Below, piece after piece: positions 45,742 through 55,298 of a stretch of DNA of 64,000 nucleotides. The DNA comes from Serripes groenlandicus (lineage: Eukaryota; Mollusca; Bivalvia; Cardiida; Cardiidae). Where the stretch lies: positions 14,503,800-14,567,799 of the forward strand of contig JASEVX010000010.1 in the NCBI GenBank assembly GCA_031761405.1. The letters are read 5' to 3'. Every line of letters starts with the position of its first letter. The stretch's first letter is position 1. The translations under genes and the position numbers were made by a program. The notes below the pieces were generated by a model. That model did not search any database and was not told where the DNA came from. It worked only from the letters and a program-made list of their open reading frames with translations.

Positions 45742-45840
45742 TCAAGTTGCTTTTTCTGTTTCACTAAGCGTTTTTCTTTGTTTTCTATGGTGCTGTGTAT
45801 CTGCCTTGCAAATAGATGTCTTTTCTGTTTCACTAAGCAT
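45200..45840 (-). repeat. 69-bp coding minisatellite in the Helentron gene
   Basis: About nine tandem copies of a 69-bp unit encode a 23-residue Lys/Glu/Arg-rich repeat (HHRKQRKTLSEKEKETLRQS + DTV). Since 69 is a multiple of three the frame is kept across copies. One copy has TTA changed to TGA at 45742-45744. A 248-codon frame in another phase (45213-45959) exists only because the repeat unit lacks stops there. Confidence 0.9.
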
Positions 45841-46656
45841 TTCCCTTCGGCGTCTCTGTCTTCTAGTGCTGTTTTGTTCTGTTCTATATTTGGAGTGGAT
45901 TTCTTTGGTGCTTTTTCCTTGATTTGCATTTTGAATGTTTTGCAACACTGTGGGCCCAACTTCAGGAAGTGTGATGTCTTTTGACGCCCTGTGCTGATGT
46001 ATTGTACTCCTACAGAACTGGTCCGCCAAGTAAGATTGTATATGATGACTTGCTGACGAATGTAATGCAGTACTCGGTATTACTGGAAATGGCCTAATGT
46101 TCTGATTTATTATACACTGTCGCAAATGGTCACGGGCAAGTTTTATATCATAATGAAGATCAGTACACTGTTCTCCAAGCAAACAAGAAAAAGCAAATGC
46201 TATTGCCATAACTCCACATATTGGTGATAGCAATTGTTGAGTGACTGTTTTATACTGTACTCGTGAAACCGATTCAAATCCATAAATGACCTTTATTTGT
46301 GGAATGACTTGACGAAAGTGTTCTCGAGACATCAAAGAATCATACACATGAATCTGTTGTATCTGCGGCAGTTGGCAAGATGTCACCCAGTGTCCTGGTA
46401 GAGGGTGAATGTTGATTGCAAAACGATCCGATGGTATAATAGACTTAGATATGACACTTTGGGATGTACTGGTAATAAATTGTAATTCCACTGGAGTGTA
46501 ATAGCCGATGAATTCTGATGTCCTTGTATCAGAGAATGTCCGCATTAGATTAAGAGCAAACATAATAACATCATCAGGTATCTCTGTGTTATTACCCCCA
46601 ACAAGAACAGCAACACTGTGTGGATCGATAGATGCGCAACGTTGCAGTGAACATGC
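45742..46656 (-). pseudogene. Helentron N-terminal Ulp1-like cysteine protease region
   Basis: Exon 2 starts at 46656 behind 'attttctacttgcag'. It reads ACSLQRCASIDPHSVAVL, then a protease-like core with residues in the C48/Ulp1 order: His in LPGHWVTSCQL, Asp in IHVYDSLMS, Gln in VTQQLL and Cys in SPICGVMAIAFAFS, followed by HYDIKLARDHLRQCI. A basic RRQRRRREMLSETEK linker leads into the tandem repeats. Ulp1-type proteases normally cleave SUMO or process polyproteins; here a role in processing the Helentron polyprotein or countering host SUMO modification is inference. A TGA at 45742 in the repeat array truncates this copy. Confidence 0.7.
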
Positions 46657-46799
46657 CTGCAAGTAGAAAATAAAGATTATTCAACTTAACTCTTATCCTT
46701 TATAAAAACACTCAATTGTGAGCAAAGTGAAAAATTAAAATGTTTTCCTGATAATAATTGAAACTAGATACTTGAGTGCAACATGTCGAGCACTTTATT

Positions 46800-47585
46800 T
46801 GTCAAACCATTATGAGCTCTTATACGTGTGACCTTGAACATTGACAGTCATGTGATTGAAATGTAAATTATGGCCGGACGAAATATAAATTACTACAAGA
46901 TTTTGACCTCTAAGTGTGACCTTGACCTTTGACATAGAATCATTGGTCTTGTACATGACCCATTTACATATCAAAATGAATATTTCTACCAAGAATTGTG
47001 AGCGTAAGTTTTAGTGTGGACAAGTTATAAATTACTAAATGTTTACATTTGACCTCTAAGTATGACCTTGACCGTTGACATATTGTCATGGGTCTTGTAC
47101 GCAACACACCTACTAATCATGGTGAACATATTCACAAAATATCATGAAGATACAACAATAACATTTCATGCTGAACAGTTTTTATCAAGTATCATGGAAA
47201 TACAACATTTACTTGTGAAGTTACGGTACATAAATTACACAATTTTGACCTTTGACCTCTAAGTGTGACCTTGACCTTTGACAGAGTCATGGATCTTGTA
47301 CGTGACACACCTACTAATTGTGCTGAACATTTTTACCAAGTATCATGAAACTTGTGAAGTTATGGCCCAGACAAGAAATAAATTACACAATTTTAACCTT
47401 TGACCTTTGACATAGAGTCATGGGTCTTGTACGCGACACGTCTACTCATCATGATAAACATTTTGACCAAGTAATATGAAAATGCAAAAATGACTTTAGA
47501 AGTAACAGCATGGACAAGGTCGGACGGACGGACACACTCAAAAGTTGCAAATGTCTCTATGACTATGTCTCGCTCACCGCAAGCG
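46800..47585. repeat. Dispersed repeat with 'tgaccttgacctttgacata' modules
   Basis: The block 'gtgaccttgacctttgacat' plus 'gagtcatgggtcttgtacg' recurs about five times (near 46830, 46916, 47062, 47264, 47400) at uneven 90-200 bp spacing. It ends with 'cggacggacggacacactca' and 'gtctcgctcaccgcaagcga'. Confidence 0.75.
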
Positions 47586-47699
47586 ACAACAAATTAAACG
47601 ATTCACAAACTGAGCACCCTATCTGTAAGAATGTTGTATATTTATAGACAGCGCAGTTCACATAACATGGGTTATCATGTAATATTTATCAAGGAGAAT

Positions 47700-47926
47700 T
47701 TATTTATTTGTTGGGGTTTTACGCCGCTTTCAACATTATTTCAGTTATATCACGGCGACAGTTCACTTATTCATGATCCCTGGGTAAACAAACCAGTACT
47801 AGGCTAGAAAATGTGCCTTGCCCAAGGGCACTCCACCATGACCGTAGTGCCGCGACTGGGGATCGAACCCGGGACACCCGGTTTCGAAATCCCCAACGCT
47901 AACCACTCGACCACGCCGGATTCCTA
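47700..47926 (-). mobile_element. SINE family 2 head with tail B
   Basis: On the minus strand the tRNA-like head and body equal the other family-2 SINEs as far as 'ctggtttgtttacccaggga' and 'tcatgaataa', but the 3' part is 'gtgatataactgaaataatg' and 'gcggcgtaaaaccccaacaa', i.e. tail B of family 1, ending in an A/T-rich repeat instead of ATTC. Flanked by TATCAAGGAGAAT at 47687-47699 and 47927-47939. Confidence 0.92.
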
Positions 47927-48151
47927 TATCAAGGAGAATGTTTTGTTTTTGAAAACATCCAGAATAGATCTGTGTTGTTAACAAAACGGTTACTCAAGCA
48001 ACATGGTGCCACATGAGAAACAGGAAATCTTGTCAAATACCTGATTTCATGTTGCCCTGTCTTTCTTTCCTCCTTTCACCTTGTTGTTTTTGTAATTGGT
48101 ATTAAGTTGGTGTAAAAAAAAGTTGATTGAAATCCACTTGGGAAATGTTAC

Positions 48152-48214
48152 CTTTTTTCTCTTTTTATCTTCTTGTTGTTTTTGGTCAGCAGACTTTCTC
48201 TTTAGCTTTGGCAT
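48152..48214 (-). pseudogene. Helentron first coding exon
   Basis: ATG at 48214-48212 opens 21 codons (MPKLKRKSADQKQQEDKKRK + K), ending exactly at a donor GTAACA in phase 0, which matches the phase-0 acceptor at 46656. Very basic; it could act as a nuclear localisation signal. The assignment rests on phase match and composition. Confidence 0.55.
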
Positions 48215-51200
48215 TTTCTATTCAAGTTATAACTCTCAAACTGAAACGATAAACTCTTTGTGAGTACAGGGTAAAATGAGAGGAAATATTGGCATACAAC
48301 AATAGTGTCAAAGAGCTGTCAACCAAGAAGGTTTGGTGGTTAAAGGCCTTTTAGCTGTCTGAGTGAGTGACTGGACTCAGTGCTTTCATTATGTAAGGGC
48401 CAATTCCAGGAATTTTGAAATTCCTGATCAAAATTTTAGATTTTTTTGTCATAATTCTGGAAGTTTTGTGTTTGTCGTAAACAGGTATGATTAAAGTCAA
48501 ACTTGTATTAAGAGACCACCCAAGGAAAATGGTGTAAGTGGTCTCTTAAGACAGGTGGTCTCTTATTGAGGTACATATGTATTTTTCGTTTTGTTGTTCT
48601 TTTAATTGTTATATTTTATTTCAATATAATTCATGTTTTTTGCAAAAGTGTTTGTTTACCGATTTTCTTAATAAATCTAATAAAAGAGCGGATAAAATAA
48701 ATGTGGTATCAGCATTAGAAAGCAGAAAACAAACACGGATCCAATTTAACAGATCAAAAAGTCTGACCTATGTTATCATAAATAATTAACAAACTATCCA
48801 ATAATTAATTCCAATTTGACGCGATTTAAATACTCTATAATCCTATTGAAAGGAACAAAGGCCTGAGAATCATTACATGGACAATAATTGAAGCTAAAGC
48901 GTATTAAATATAAACTGCTAACACCGCAATTATCGGTTTTTACCCACTGAATTATATAGCTGCAGTATATTTTACCTCGGGTCATCTAACACATTCTACC
49001 TGCATGACCTGTGTGTATCATTTAAACATTACAAGTGTGGTTTACACATGCATAGTCGCCGCAACAGTTATGTTTGATTTAAATGACTGATTTTATTTAT
49101 TTATTGGGGTTTTACGCTGATTTTAACATTATTTCAGTTATATCACGGCGACAGTTTCACTTATTCATGATCCCTGGGTAAACAAACCAGTACTAGGCTA
49201 GAAAATGTCGCTTACACCAGGGGTCGGTTATACCAAGTGTTCGGTAGTACAGGTTTGCATGTATTTATTTTATTACTTTAATTAAATAAAATATAAAAAA
49301 AAAATCATTAATTTAACAGGTTTTCATGGGCAACTTGCAGTGCATACATTGATTTAGGGAGAAGAAGGTTAAACACAAATTAATGTTTATTTATTTGATT
49401 TTAATTAGCCTACATGAGAAAGCAAAGGGTTGTTTGAGATACACATCTATGTAAACAAAAGTGTTTGTTTTTTTAATAATGATAAGAACCGGTAAAGGTG
49501 TGCTGTCAATGTCAACACAAATTCCAAAGAGGGGGGACGAGTTGTTTGCAAATTTCTCGCGAACAATTCAGCTGTTAATCGCGGGAAATGTCATTAAAAT
49601 GATGTGGCAGAGAAGTATAAAGTCGTCTAACTAATATGTATCAAATCGGCCCTCTTCAATGCCCTCAAATTCTGCCTCAAGAGTCGAAATTTCGACAAAT
49701 CTCGGCAAATTATAATTAACATCAGCCATTTTGGAATATCTCAGAAAGCACCTACTCCGAATAGATTAATGACGTATACAACATAACTTCTAATCCATAG
49801 TTTCCTAAGTGATAATCGGTATTACTTGTTAACAAATATTTTTAAGAGATAAAGAAAACGTCCCAATTTTGTAGTTACCGAAGTGATAATCGGTATTTAC
49901 TGTCAACAAATATTTTTAAAAGATAAAAAAAAAACACCGTCCGACTTAATTAATTAATTAACGGTTTTTGAAAAGAAGTCGTTGGATTAGGCAAACTTTT
50001 AACCCAACTAGCGTAACCCAGTTAAATTACCCTACAAAGAAAGAGGTCGTCAAGGTGATGTGTAGCTGGCACACACGATAAAAACTCGGGTAAACGTGTA
50101 AGCGTGCGCGTTACGGTTATTCTGAAAGCGCCCATGTGTAAATTTACGGACGTTTTTTGGAATTTGTGGACGTATAATAAACGTCCAGTGCTAAATTTTC
50201 GGATGTTTATTGGATTTTTATGGACGTATAATACGTCCACGTCCGCTTAATGAAAGAGTCTGTGTTTCTAAAATGTTTTCACAACAAAAAACATTAAACA
50301 TGCACCATATAAAATTTTGTGTAAAAATACGATGCCATAATGCATTGCAAAATTGAATGATATTGAACAGAAGCTAACTGATAAATTATTGATCTGTAGT
50401 CACGTTGCTTTGATCAAGCCATTAGTCTCGAAACTGTTCAGTTTACCCGAGCGTCTTAATGATTGAAACTGAAATGAATAATTGTCGGTATGACAAATAT
50501 TAAATCCGAACTGCATGGTTATAAATACCTGTGATAAAACAAAGGCTGAAGGGTGCAGCTAACAGTACAAATCACAGGCCTCTTACTGCGAAGGTTTGGG
50601 TTTAAATTGAGGCACTTTACTCCACTTGAAGCTGTGGATTCTCAGTCTTATATGAGAAAGTTACTAGTTACTATAAATAAACTGACTGCAAGTAGCTGAA
50701 CTGATGACATTCTACAGTACATTTGTAACAGGAATCAAGGAAAGGGGAAGTTGACCATTTAGCCATCATGCAATCATACTTCAATATGCTATGCCTTGAT
50801 ATATATATAGAGAGATTCAGTACAACATAATGAATAGAACTTGATTAACTACTGAAAGCATGCAGTAAGGAAGCACACACCACATATACTAATATGCAGA
50901 TAAATGGATAGTTTATATATATAAGCTGTTATGCACTGTTCCGTGATGAGAGGTAATAAAGGCAGTTAGCATTATTATCATTATTAGATGATCCCACTAT
51001 GTTACCAGGCACCGCCATGCGGAGGCAGACCAACCATCAGAGCTAGCATAATGCTTTAGTAAATGAAATGACAGTATCAATGTTAACCATCAGATTAATC
51101 TTTCATTTTCTACAAATATAATTTTTTTAGGTGATATTTTATAATGCTAACTCCTATGTTTTCTTTTCAATTTTATTTTTGAAATACAGAAACAAATTTA

Positions 51201-51400
51201 AAAACAAACAAGATATGATTTAAAACTTTTAACTACTTTTCGCAGTCTAACATAGGATGCTTAGCATGTTTGCTATCTTAGCACATCTATTTTTTAGTTG
51301 AACAAAATGTTGACTAAATATGAGAAAACAACAATGGTGAAAAAGCAACAGTTTGTAACACTGAAAGTCATGATGCTGGTTGCATGAATTAACATATCTG
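48215..51400. other. No gene seen; SINE fragment and small repeats
   Basis: Contains 'gagaccacc'/'ggtggtctc' inverted motifs at 48509-48575; a truncated SINE at 49093-49207; a ~73-bp tandem duplication at 49795-49943 ('agtgataatcggtatt' twice); and two GGACGTATAAT palindromes at 50168-50240. Short frames here show no domain. Confidence 0.5.
49093..49207 (-). mobile_element. Truncated SINE family 2 copy with tail B
   Basis: Retains only the tail ('ggggttttacgctgatttta' and 'cagttatatcacggcgacag' on the + strand) and the body to 'cagtactaggctagaaaatg', where it breaks off; the tRNA head is gone, as in 5'-truncated retroposition. No duplication is seen. Confidence 0.85.
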
Positions 51401-51416
51401 CATAAAGTATACATTC

Positions 51417-51950
51417 TTAGTATTTTGGTCTCTTTTCAGGTGTTTGAAATAAATCTTCCTGTGAGGATGGCCCTGAATCAGCATTGATGGTTGTGACTTG
51501 TTGGTTTTCCATATGCTGTGCTGTAGATGAAAAAGGGGTTGATGTTGTAGGCCCCTTTGAAAGAGAGGCTTCCTGAGATGATGCCTTGAATCCCGGTGTA
51601 GAAGTGGGTGTCATCTCCATGGCAAATAACTCATCTAAAGTACTTTGAGATAAGCTGAGATCTGCAACTTTCTCTTGTAGAGCAGCATTTTGTTTCTTTG
51701 CTTGAGAAAGTGAACTAGACAGTTTTGCATTATATGTCAGCAGTTCCTTTATTTTCAAATCCTTTTTCCTGTTTTCTTCAAAATGGTCTTTCAATTTTGT
51801 CTCTATACTAGATGCTCCATGTTCTATTTGTTTTGACAAGTCCATCACTTGTTCTGTGAGTTCTGATTTTGTGATAAAATTTCTCTCATACTTGGCATGT
51901 AACCCAATCAAAGCATCACTTACAATCCGGATATTCCTTAGTGGCTCCAT
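51417..51950 (-). CDS. Unrecognised coiled-coil protein, about 177 residues
   Basis: Open frame preceded by an acceptor 'tctcttttgctatag' just above 51960. The likely start is the ATG at 51950 in a good context (aaaaccATGG); an in-frame ATG at 51959 overlaps the splice site. The product begins MEPLRNIRIVSDALIGLHAK, has two heptad-like helical stretches (about residues 25-60 and 62-100, ending QAKKQNAALQEKVADLSL), then a Ser/Thr/Pro-rich tail ending DLFQTPEKRPKY. No transposon domain is seen and the frame is undamaged, so this is the best candidate for an ordinary host gene here. Family not recognised; SP/TP sites in the tail would suit a cell-cycle-regulated scaffold, but that is speculation. 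Confidence 0.5.
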   Translation of the reverse strand: MEPLRNIRIVSDALIGLHAKYERNFITKSELTEQVMDLSKQIEHGASSIETKLKDHFEENRKKDLKIKELLTYNAKLSSSLSQAKKQNAALQEKVADLSLSQSTLDELFAMEMTPTSTPGFKASSQEASLSKGPTTSTPFSSTAQHMENQQVTTINADSGPSSQEDLFQTPEKRPKY

Positions 51951-52526
51951 GGTTTTCAATCTATAGCAAAAGAGAAGTAGTTAGATTTGATGCCAACAAC
52001 ACAGTTTATTACACTATGAGTGATCCTTTGGCCATCAAATAAGAGAACTATTTAGTACTGTATTCATAGGTTTTGAAAGTGCTACTAGATGGCATTGTAA
52101 TCTATGATGAAGTGCATAATGAGCATGGTTATATGCATGATGTTACCAGCACCACCACAAGGAAGCGGGTCACTATGTCAAAGCTTGCTCTGTGTATATT
52201 AATAATGCAAATGTATATTTGAGGCATACATATAACTGTTCAAAATGTATGATCAATGTTAAAGTTTTCAAAATGTAGGTCAAAGGTCACAGTCACAAAG
52301 ACCAGAGGATGATTTTTTTTTAAAGTTTGAAATGTACATAAATACGTTAATTTTTTTCCCCCCAAAAAATAATGATAAATTACAAAAACAAAACAAGTTT
52401 TATACAAATGTAGAGTATTGTTCTTTATAGTAATACGTGTGAAAGCTCGAGCGAAGCACGCCTATAGGTTACACGTACGAACACATCATACGAGATCAAA
52501 ACAACGAGAATTCAGTACAATCTTAC

Positions 52527-52620
52527 TGTTTTTCACATATCAAATCTCAACCCCATAGCACTTTTTTTCGGCCATTTTGCTTCCGGTCTTACTGGACGGA
52601 CAAATTATCGTAACCTATTC
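52527..52620 (-). promoter_or_regulatory. Candidate 5' untranslated exon of the coiled-coil gene
   Basis: A donor CA|GTAAGA at 52527/52526 on the minus strand would splice to the acceptor above 51960, giving an untranslated leader with a short upstream frame (MAEKKCYGVEI, then stop). The 5' end is not visible. Confidence 0.3.
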
Positions 52621-52936
52621 ATTTCGTAACCGGTAAAACCCACAAACACGATATTCGTATGTTTTGACAAATAAAAAAATACTTAGAACTAGCGAGAAAA
52701 ATTAAATTAAATTCCTTCTCGATAAAGGAATGAAAACAAGGAATCTGATATGTGATAATTTGCGTGTAATTGCACTCGTTTTCTATTTTTAAAATGATAT
52801 TTTCTCAACCGGAAGTAAACACATCCAAATGTGACGTCATTGCAACGCAAGTGAATTCATTGTAATGTAAGTAATAGATAAATAACAAAAGGAAAACGAC
52901 AGAAATGGTAGGAAAAGATAGTTTGACTCGTCACAA

Positions 52937-52970
52937 ATGGATTTCATTAACTGGAAGGACTGTATGAAGG
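52937..52970 (+). CDS. Candidate first coding exon of a divergent gene
   Basis: ATG GAT TTC ... AAG G, then a strong donor GTAAGC at 52971; eleven codons (MDFINWKDCMK). It lies on the opposite strand about 300 bp from the candidate leader above, a layout that would fit a shared promoter. Support is only the splice site and position. Confidence 0.2.
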
Positions 52971-53094
52971 GTAAGCCGACTATTCTTTTGTACCTGTCAT
53001 CATTATTTCATGGATTTTATATCTTGGCAATATAGAGAAGCAATAAACACTTGAAAATGATTGTAAATATTTCAACGGAAGTTATCGTTCGTTA

Positions 53095-53575
53095 TGTAAC
53101 CCAGGTCCAGGGGAATTAAGACTAATACTCCTTGGTGGGTTGTATAATTTTACTGTCGTGGTTGAATATATACAAATGGAGTCTGTAATGAAATATAGAA
53201 TGAATAAAGTGATGGATATAACAAGTTGAATTATAAATACAATTATCATTAACAGAAAAGGAGCAAGCGAATATAAACATATATAACAAAAGTAGTAGAA
53301 AAGACACGTACCAGGATAATCGAGTTTCATAGAAAACAGAGAAAAGTAAAGCTCTCCATATATCATTCCTCGTCCTTTCGGAATTAACATAAGAATGTCT
53401 AAGTATATGAAGAAGAGCGGGAAAAGAGGGATTGTTAGAGTGCATGCTGGGATATGTTAGGTGATATCTGCTCACTAACATTCACTGATTCTCATTGTAA
53501 TCACACAAGCCCAGCTAATTATGCATGAGCAGTGTACATGTAGGAAAAATACTCTCTACATGTACCTTGGTTACA
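53095..53575 (-). repeat. 3' LTR
   Basis: 481 bp, TG...CA ended, paired with 60566-61046. Just inside it on the element strand is GCAGGGGAGTA (53576-53586), a plausible polypurine tract. The small frames inside it are not genes. Confidence 0.95.
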
Positions 53576-53869
53576 TACTCCCCTGCAAAGTAAAATGGCT
53601 CCCGACATTTCTACAAAGACATAATTATTATTAGTTAAAATGTTATACATGAATTACAAAGACTACTTCACATGAAATACATGAATTACAAAAGCTATTT
53701 ACTAAACATGACAAATTTGATTTACAAAACTACAACTTACTAAATCTAGTTAAAAAACATTCTAAACAAAATAAACGTTTTGGGAACAAGCCCATTCTCC
53801 GTATCTGTCAGGGGGGTTACTAGATCTTGTGGATCTGCGGACCGGTTCGGCTACAGGTACAAAAAGTTT

Positions 53870-55264
53870 CTAAGGAATAGGGGTAAAATATGACTGATCA
53901 TTTACCGTATGACAATGATTTACAGGGGCCATGTCGCCAGCTGGAGAGTGATGCTCAGTCGTCGGGTCGCGAGCCCGAGTCTGTGCTACTGTACGTCTCT
54001 GTGGTATAATGTACCGATCACTGTTGTCAGAATGTGATGATGAGTCGGAATCCGAATCCGTATCAGATTGGGGCACCGGAAAAGCTTTCCTTGCTGGTTC
54101 CTTTCGGCTCAGCTTTGCTTTTCCTGACGTCATCCCAGCTTCATCAGTAGACGGTATGCAGTTGAATGGAAGAAGCATATTGCGATGCAGAGTTCTGGTG
54201 GGTCCTTTGCTGTTAAGCAACCGTAAACGGTACACCGGAACAGCAGCGTCGGGTATATCAGTTATGACATACGGCTCTGCCTCCCAAACATCTGCCAACT
54301 TACATTTTCCTGTGCGATGCGCTTTCCTCACAAGAACAGTGTCACCAACTTCTAACCTGTTTTCCTTTATTTTTCGGTCGTACCGTACCTTGTTGTCTGT
54401 GGCATTTCTCTGTGCGGTCTCAGATGCGGTGCGGTAGGCTTGACTCATTCTTTGCTTGAGTCGAGCAATGTAGTCCGTAGGGCTGCCGCTATTACTTTCG
54501 TCAGGCGTGATTCCTAAGAATGCGTCTACAGAAAGATGGGGATGCCATCCGAAAAGTAGATAGTGTGGCGAATAGCCTGTAGCCTCGTTCTTAGTTGCAT
54601 TATAGGCATGAACAAGAGGACCTACATGGGACTTCCAGTCAGTTTTCTGGGATTCCTCAAGCGTACCAAGCATTCTGTGAAGGGTTCTGTTAAATCTCTT
54701 CGCACTTCCATTTCCCATGGGGTGATATGGGATTGTTCGAGTTTTTCGAACATCGGCAATTTTGCATAGCTCTTTTATGACATTGCTTTCAAAGTTCCGG
54801 CCTTGGTCGCTGTGTAGCTGTTCCGGAAAAGAGAAATTGACGATGAAGTGATCGTATAATGCTTTGGCTGTTGTTTGTGCTGTCTGGTTTTTCGTCGGAA
54901 CTGCTTTCGAAAATCGCGTAAAGTGGTCTGTAATGACTAGGATGTTCTCATATCCTCCTTTAGACCGCTCCAGTCCAAGAAAATCCATACACACGAGCTG
55001 CATTGGTCTTGAGGTGTTGATAGGCATAAGTTCAGCCATGTTCCATGTTTTCCGCCGTACACATCGGTTGCAAGTCTCGACTCTGTGATTTAGTTCATTT
55101 TCCATACCCGGCCAGTAAAATCTTTGACGAGCAAGCCATAATGTCTTTTCCTTGCCAGGATGACCAACGTCAATATGAATACCCTTAAATGCTTCATTCC
55201 GATGAGATTCAGGGAGGACGAGTTGTTTTATTTTCTGACCGTCAATGACCGCGTTCCTGTACAA
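53870..55264 (-). pseudogene. Gypsy integrase, catalytic Glu replaced
   Basis: 464-codon frame. The zinc-binding HHCC motif is present (H30, H35, C65, C68), then the core with D94 (CMDFLGLERSKGG) and D153 (HSDQGRNFE). At the expected third position, 36 residues on, the GNGSAKRFNRT context has Lys (K189, codon 54700-54698) where a Glu is normal, so strand transfer should be abolished. A C-terminal binding domain (KENRLEVGDTVLVRKAHRTG) follows, then an acidic/Ser tail (DTDSDSDSSSHSDNSD). The frame is open but its 5' end is cut off from the rest of pol by a frame change near 55300. Confidence 0.9.
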
Positions 55265-55298
55265 TACCCCATCCTCTTTGAAAAGGCGGTGGTATTGC

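Larger units (their letters stand above)
46657..48151 (-). other. Putative intron of the Helentron gene
   Basis: Bounded by donor AAG|GTAACA (48152/48151) and acceptor CTTGCAG (46663-46657), joining exons in phase 0. It contains a dispersed repeat (46800-47585) and a SINE (47700-47926), both later insertions. Confidence 0.55.
34430..48214 (-). mobile_element. Helentron with protease, Rep-helicase and endonuclease; interrupted by a LINE
   Basis: Single coding unit on the minus strand: exon 1 (48214-48152), then a long exon from 46656 to 34539, interrupted by a LINE (37592-43738, with target duplications at 37578-37591 and 43739-43752). Encoded order: basic N-terminus, Ulp1-like cysteine protease, repeat region, zinc-rich segment, Helitron N-domain, HUH Rep, PIF1-type helicase, C-terminal apurinic-endonuclease-like domain. 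Rep-helicase plus that endonuclease defines Helentrons. Disabling changes: TGA at 45742, TAA at 36815 and a deletion at 36293. An AATAAA on the element strand near 34453 may mark its polyadenylation. True termini were not identified. Confidence 0.85.

Noticed and set aside
45213..45959. 248-codon minus-strand frame rich in QIQSTIENKEKR repeats
   Set aside because: It is the 69-bp Helentron repeat read in another phase; it stays open only because the unit has no stop there.
53082..53481. Two hydrophobic frames, repeated at 60469-60952
   Set aside because: They are the LTRs read through; they occur twice because the LTR occurs twice.
54009..54437. 142-codon + frame
   Set aside because: Antisense shadow of the Gypsy integrase C-terminus; likewise 57502-57882 and 57698-58165 against gag.
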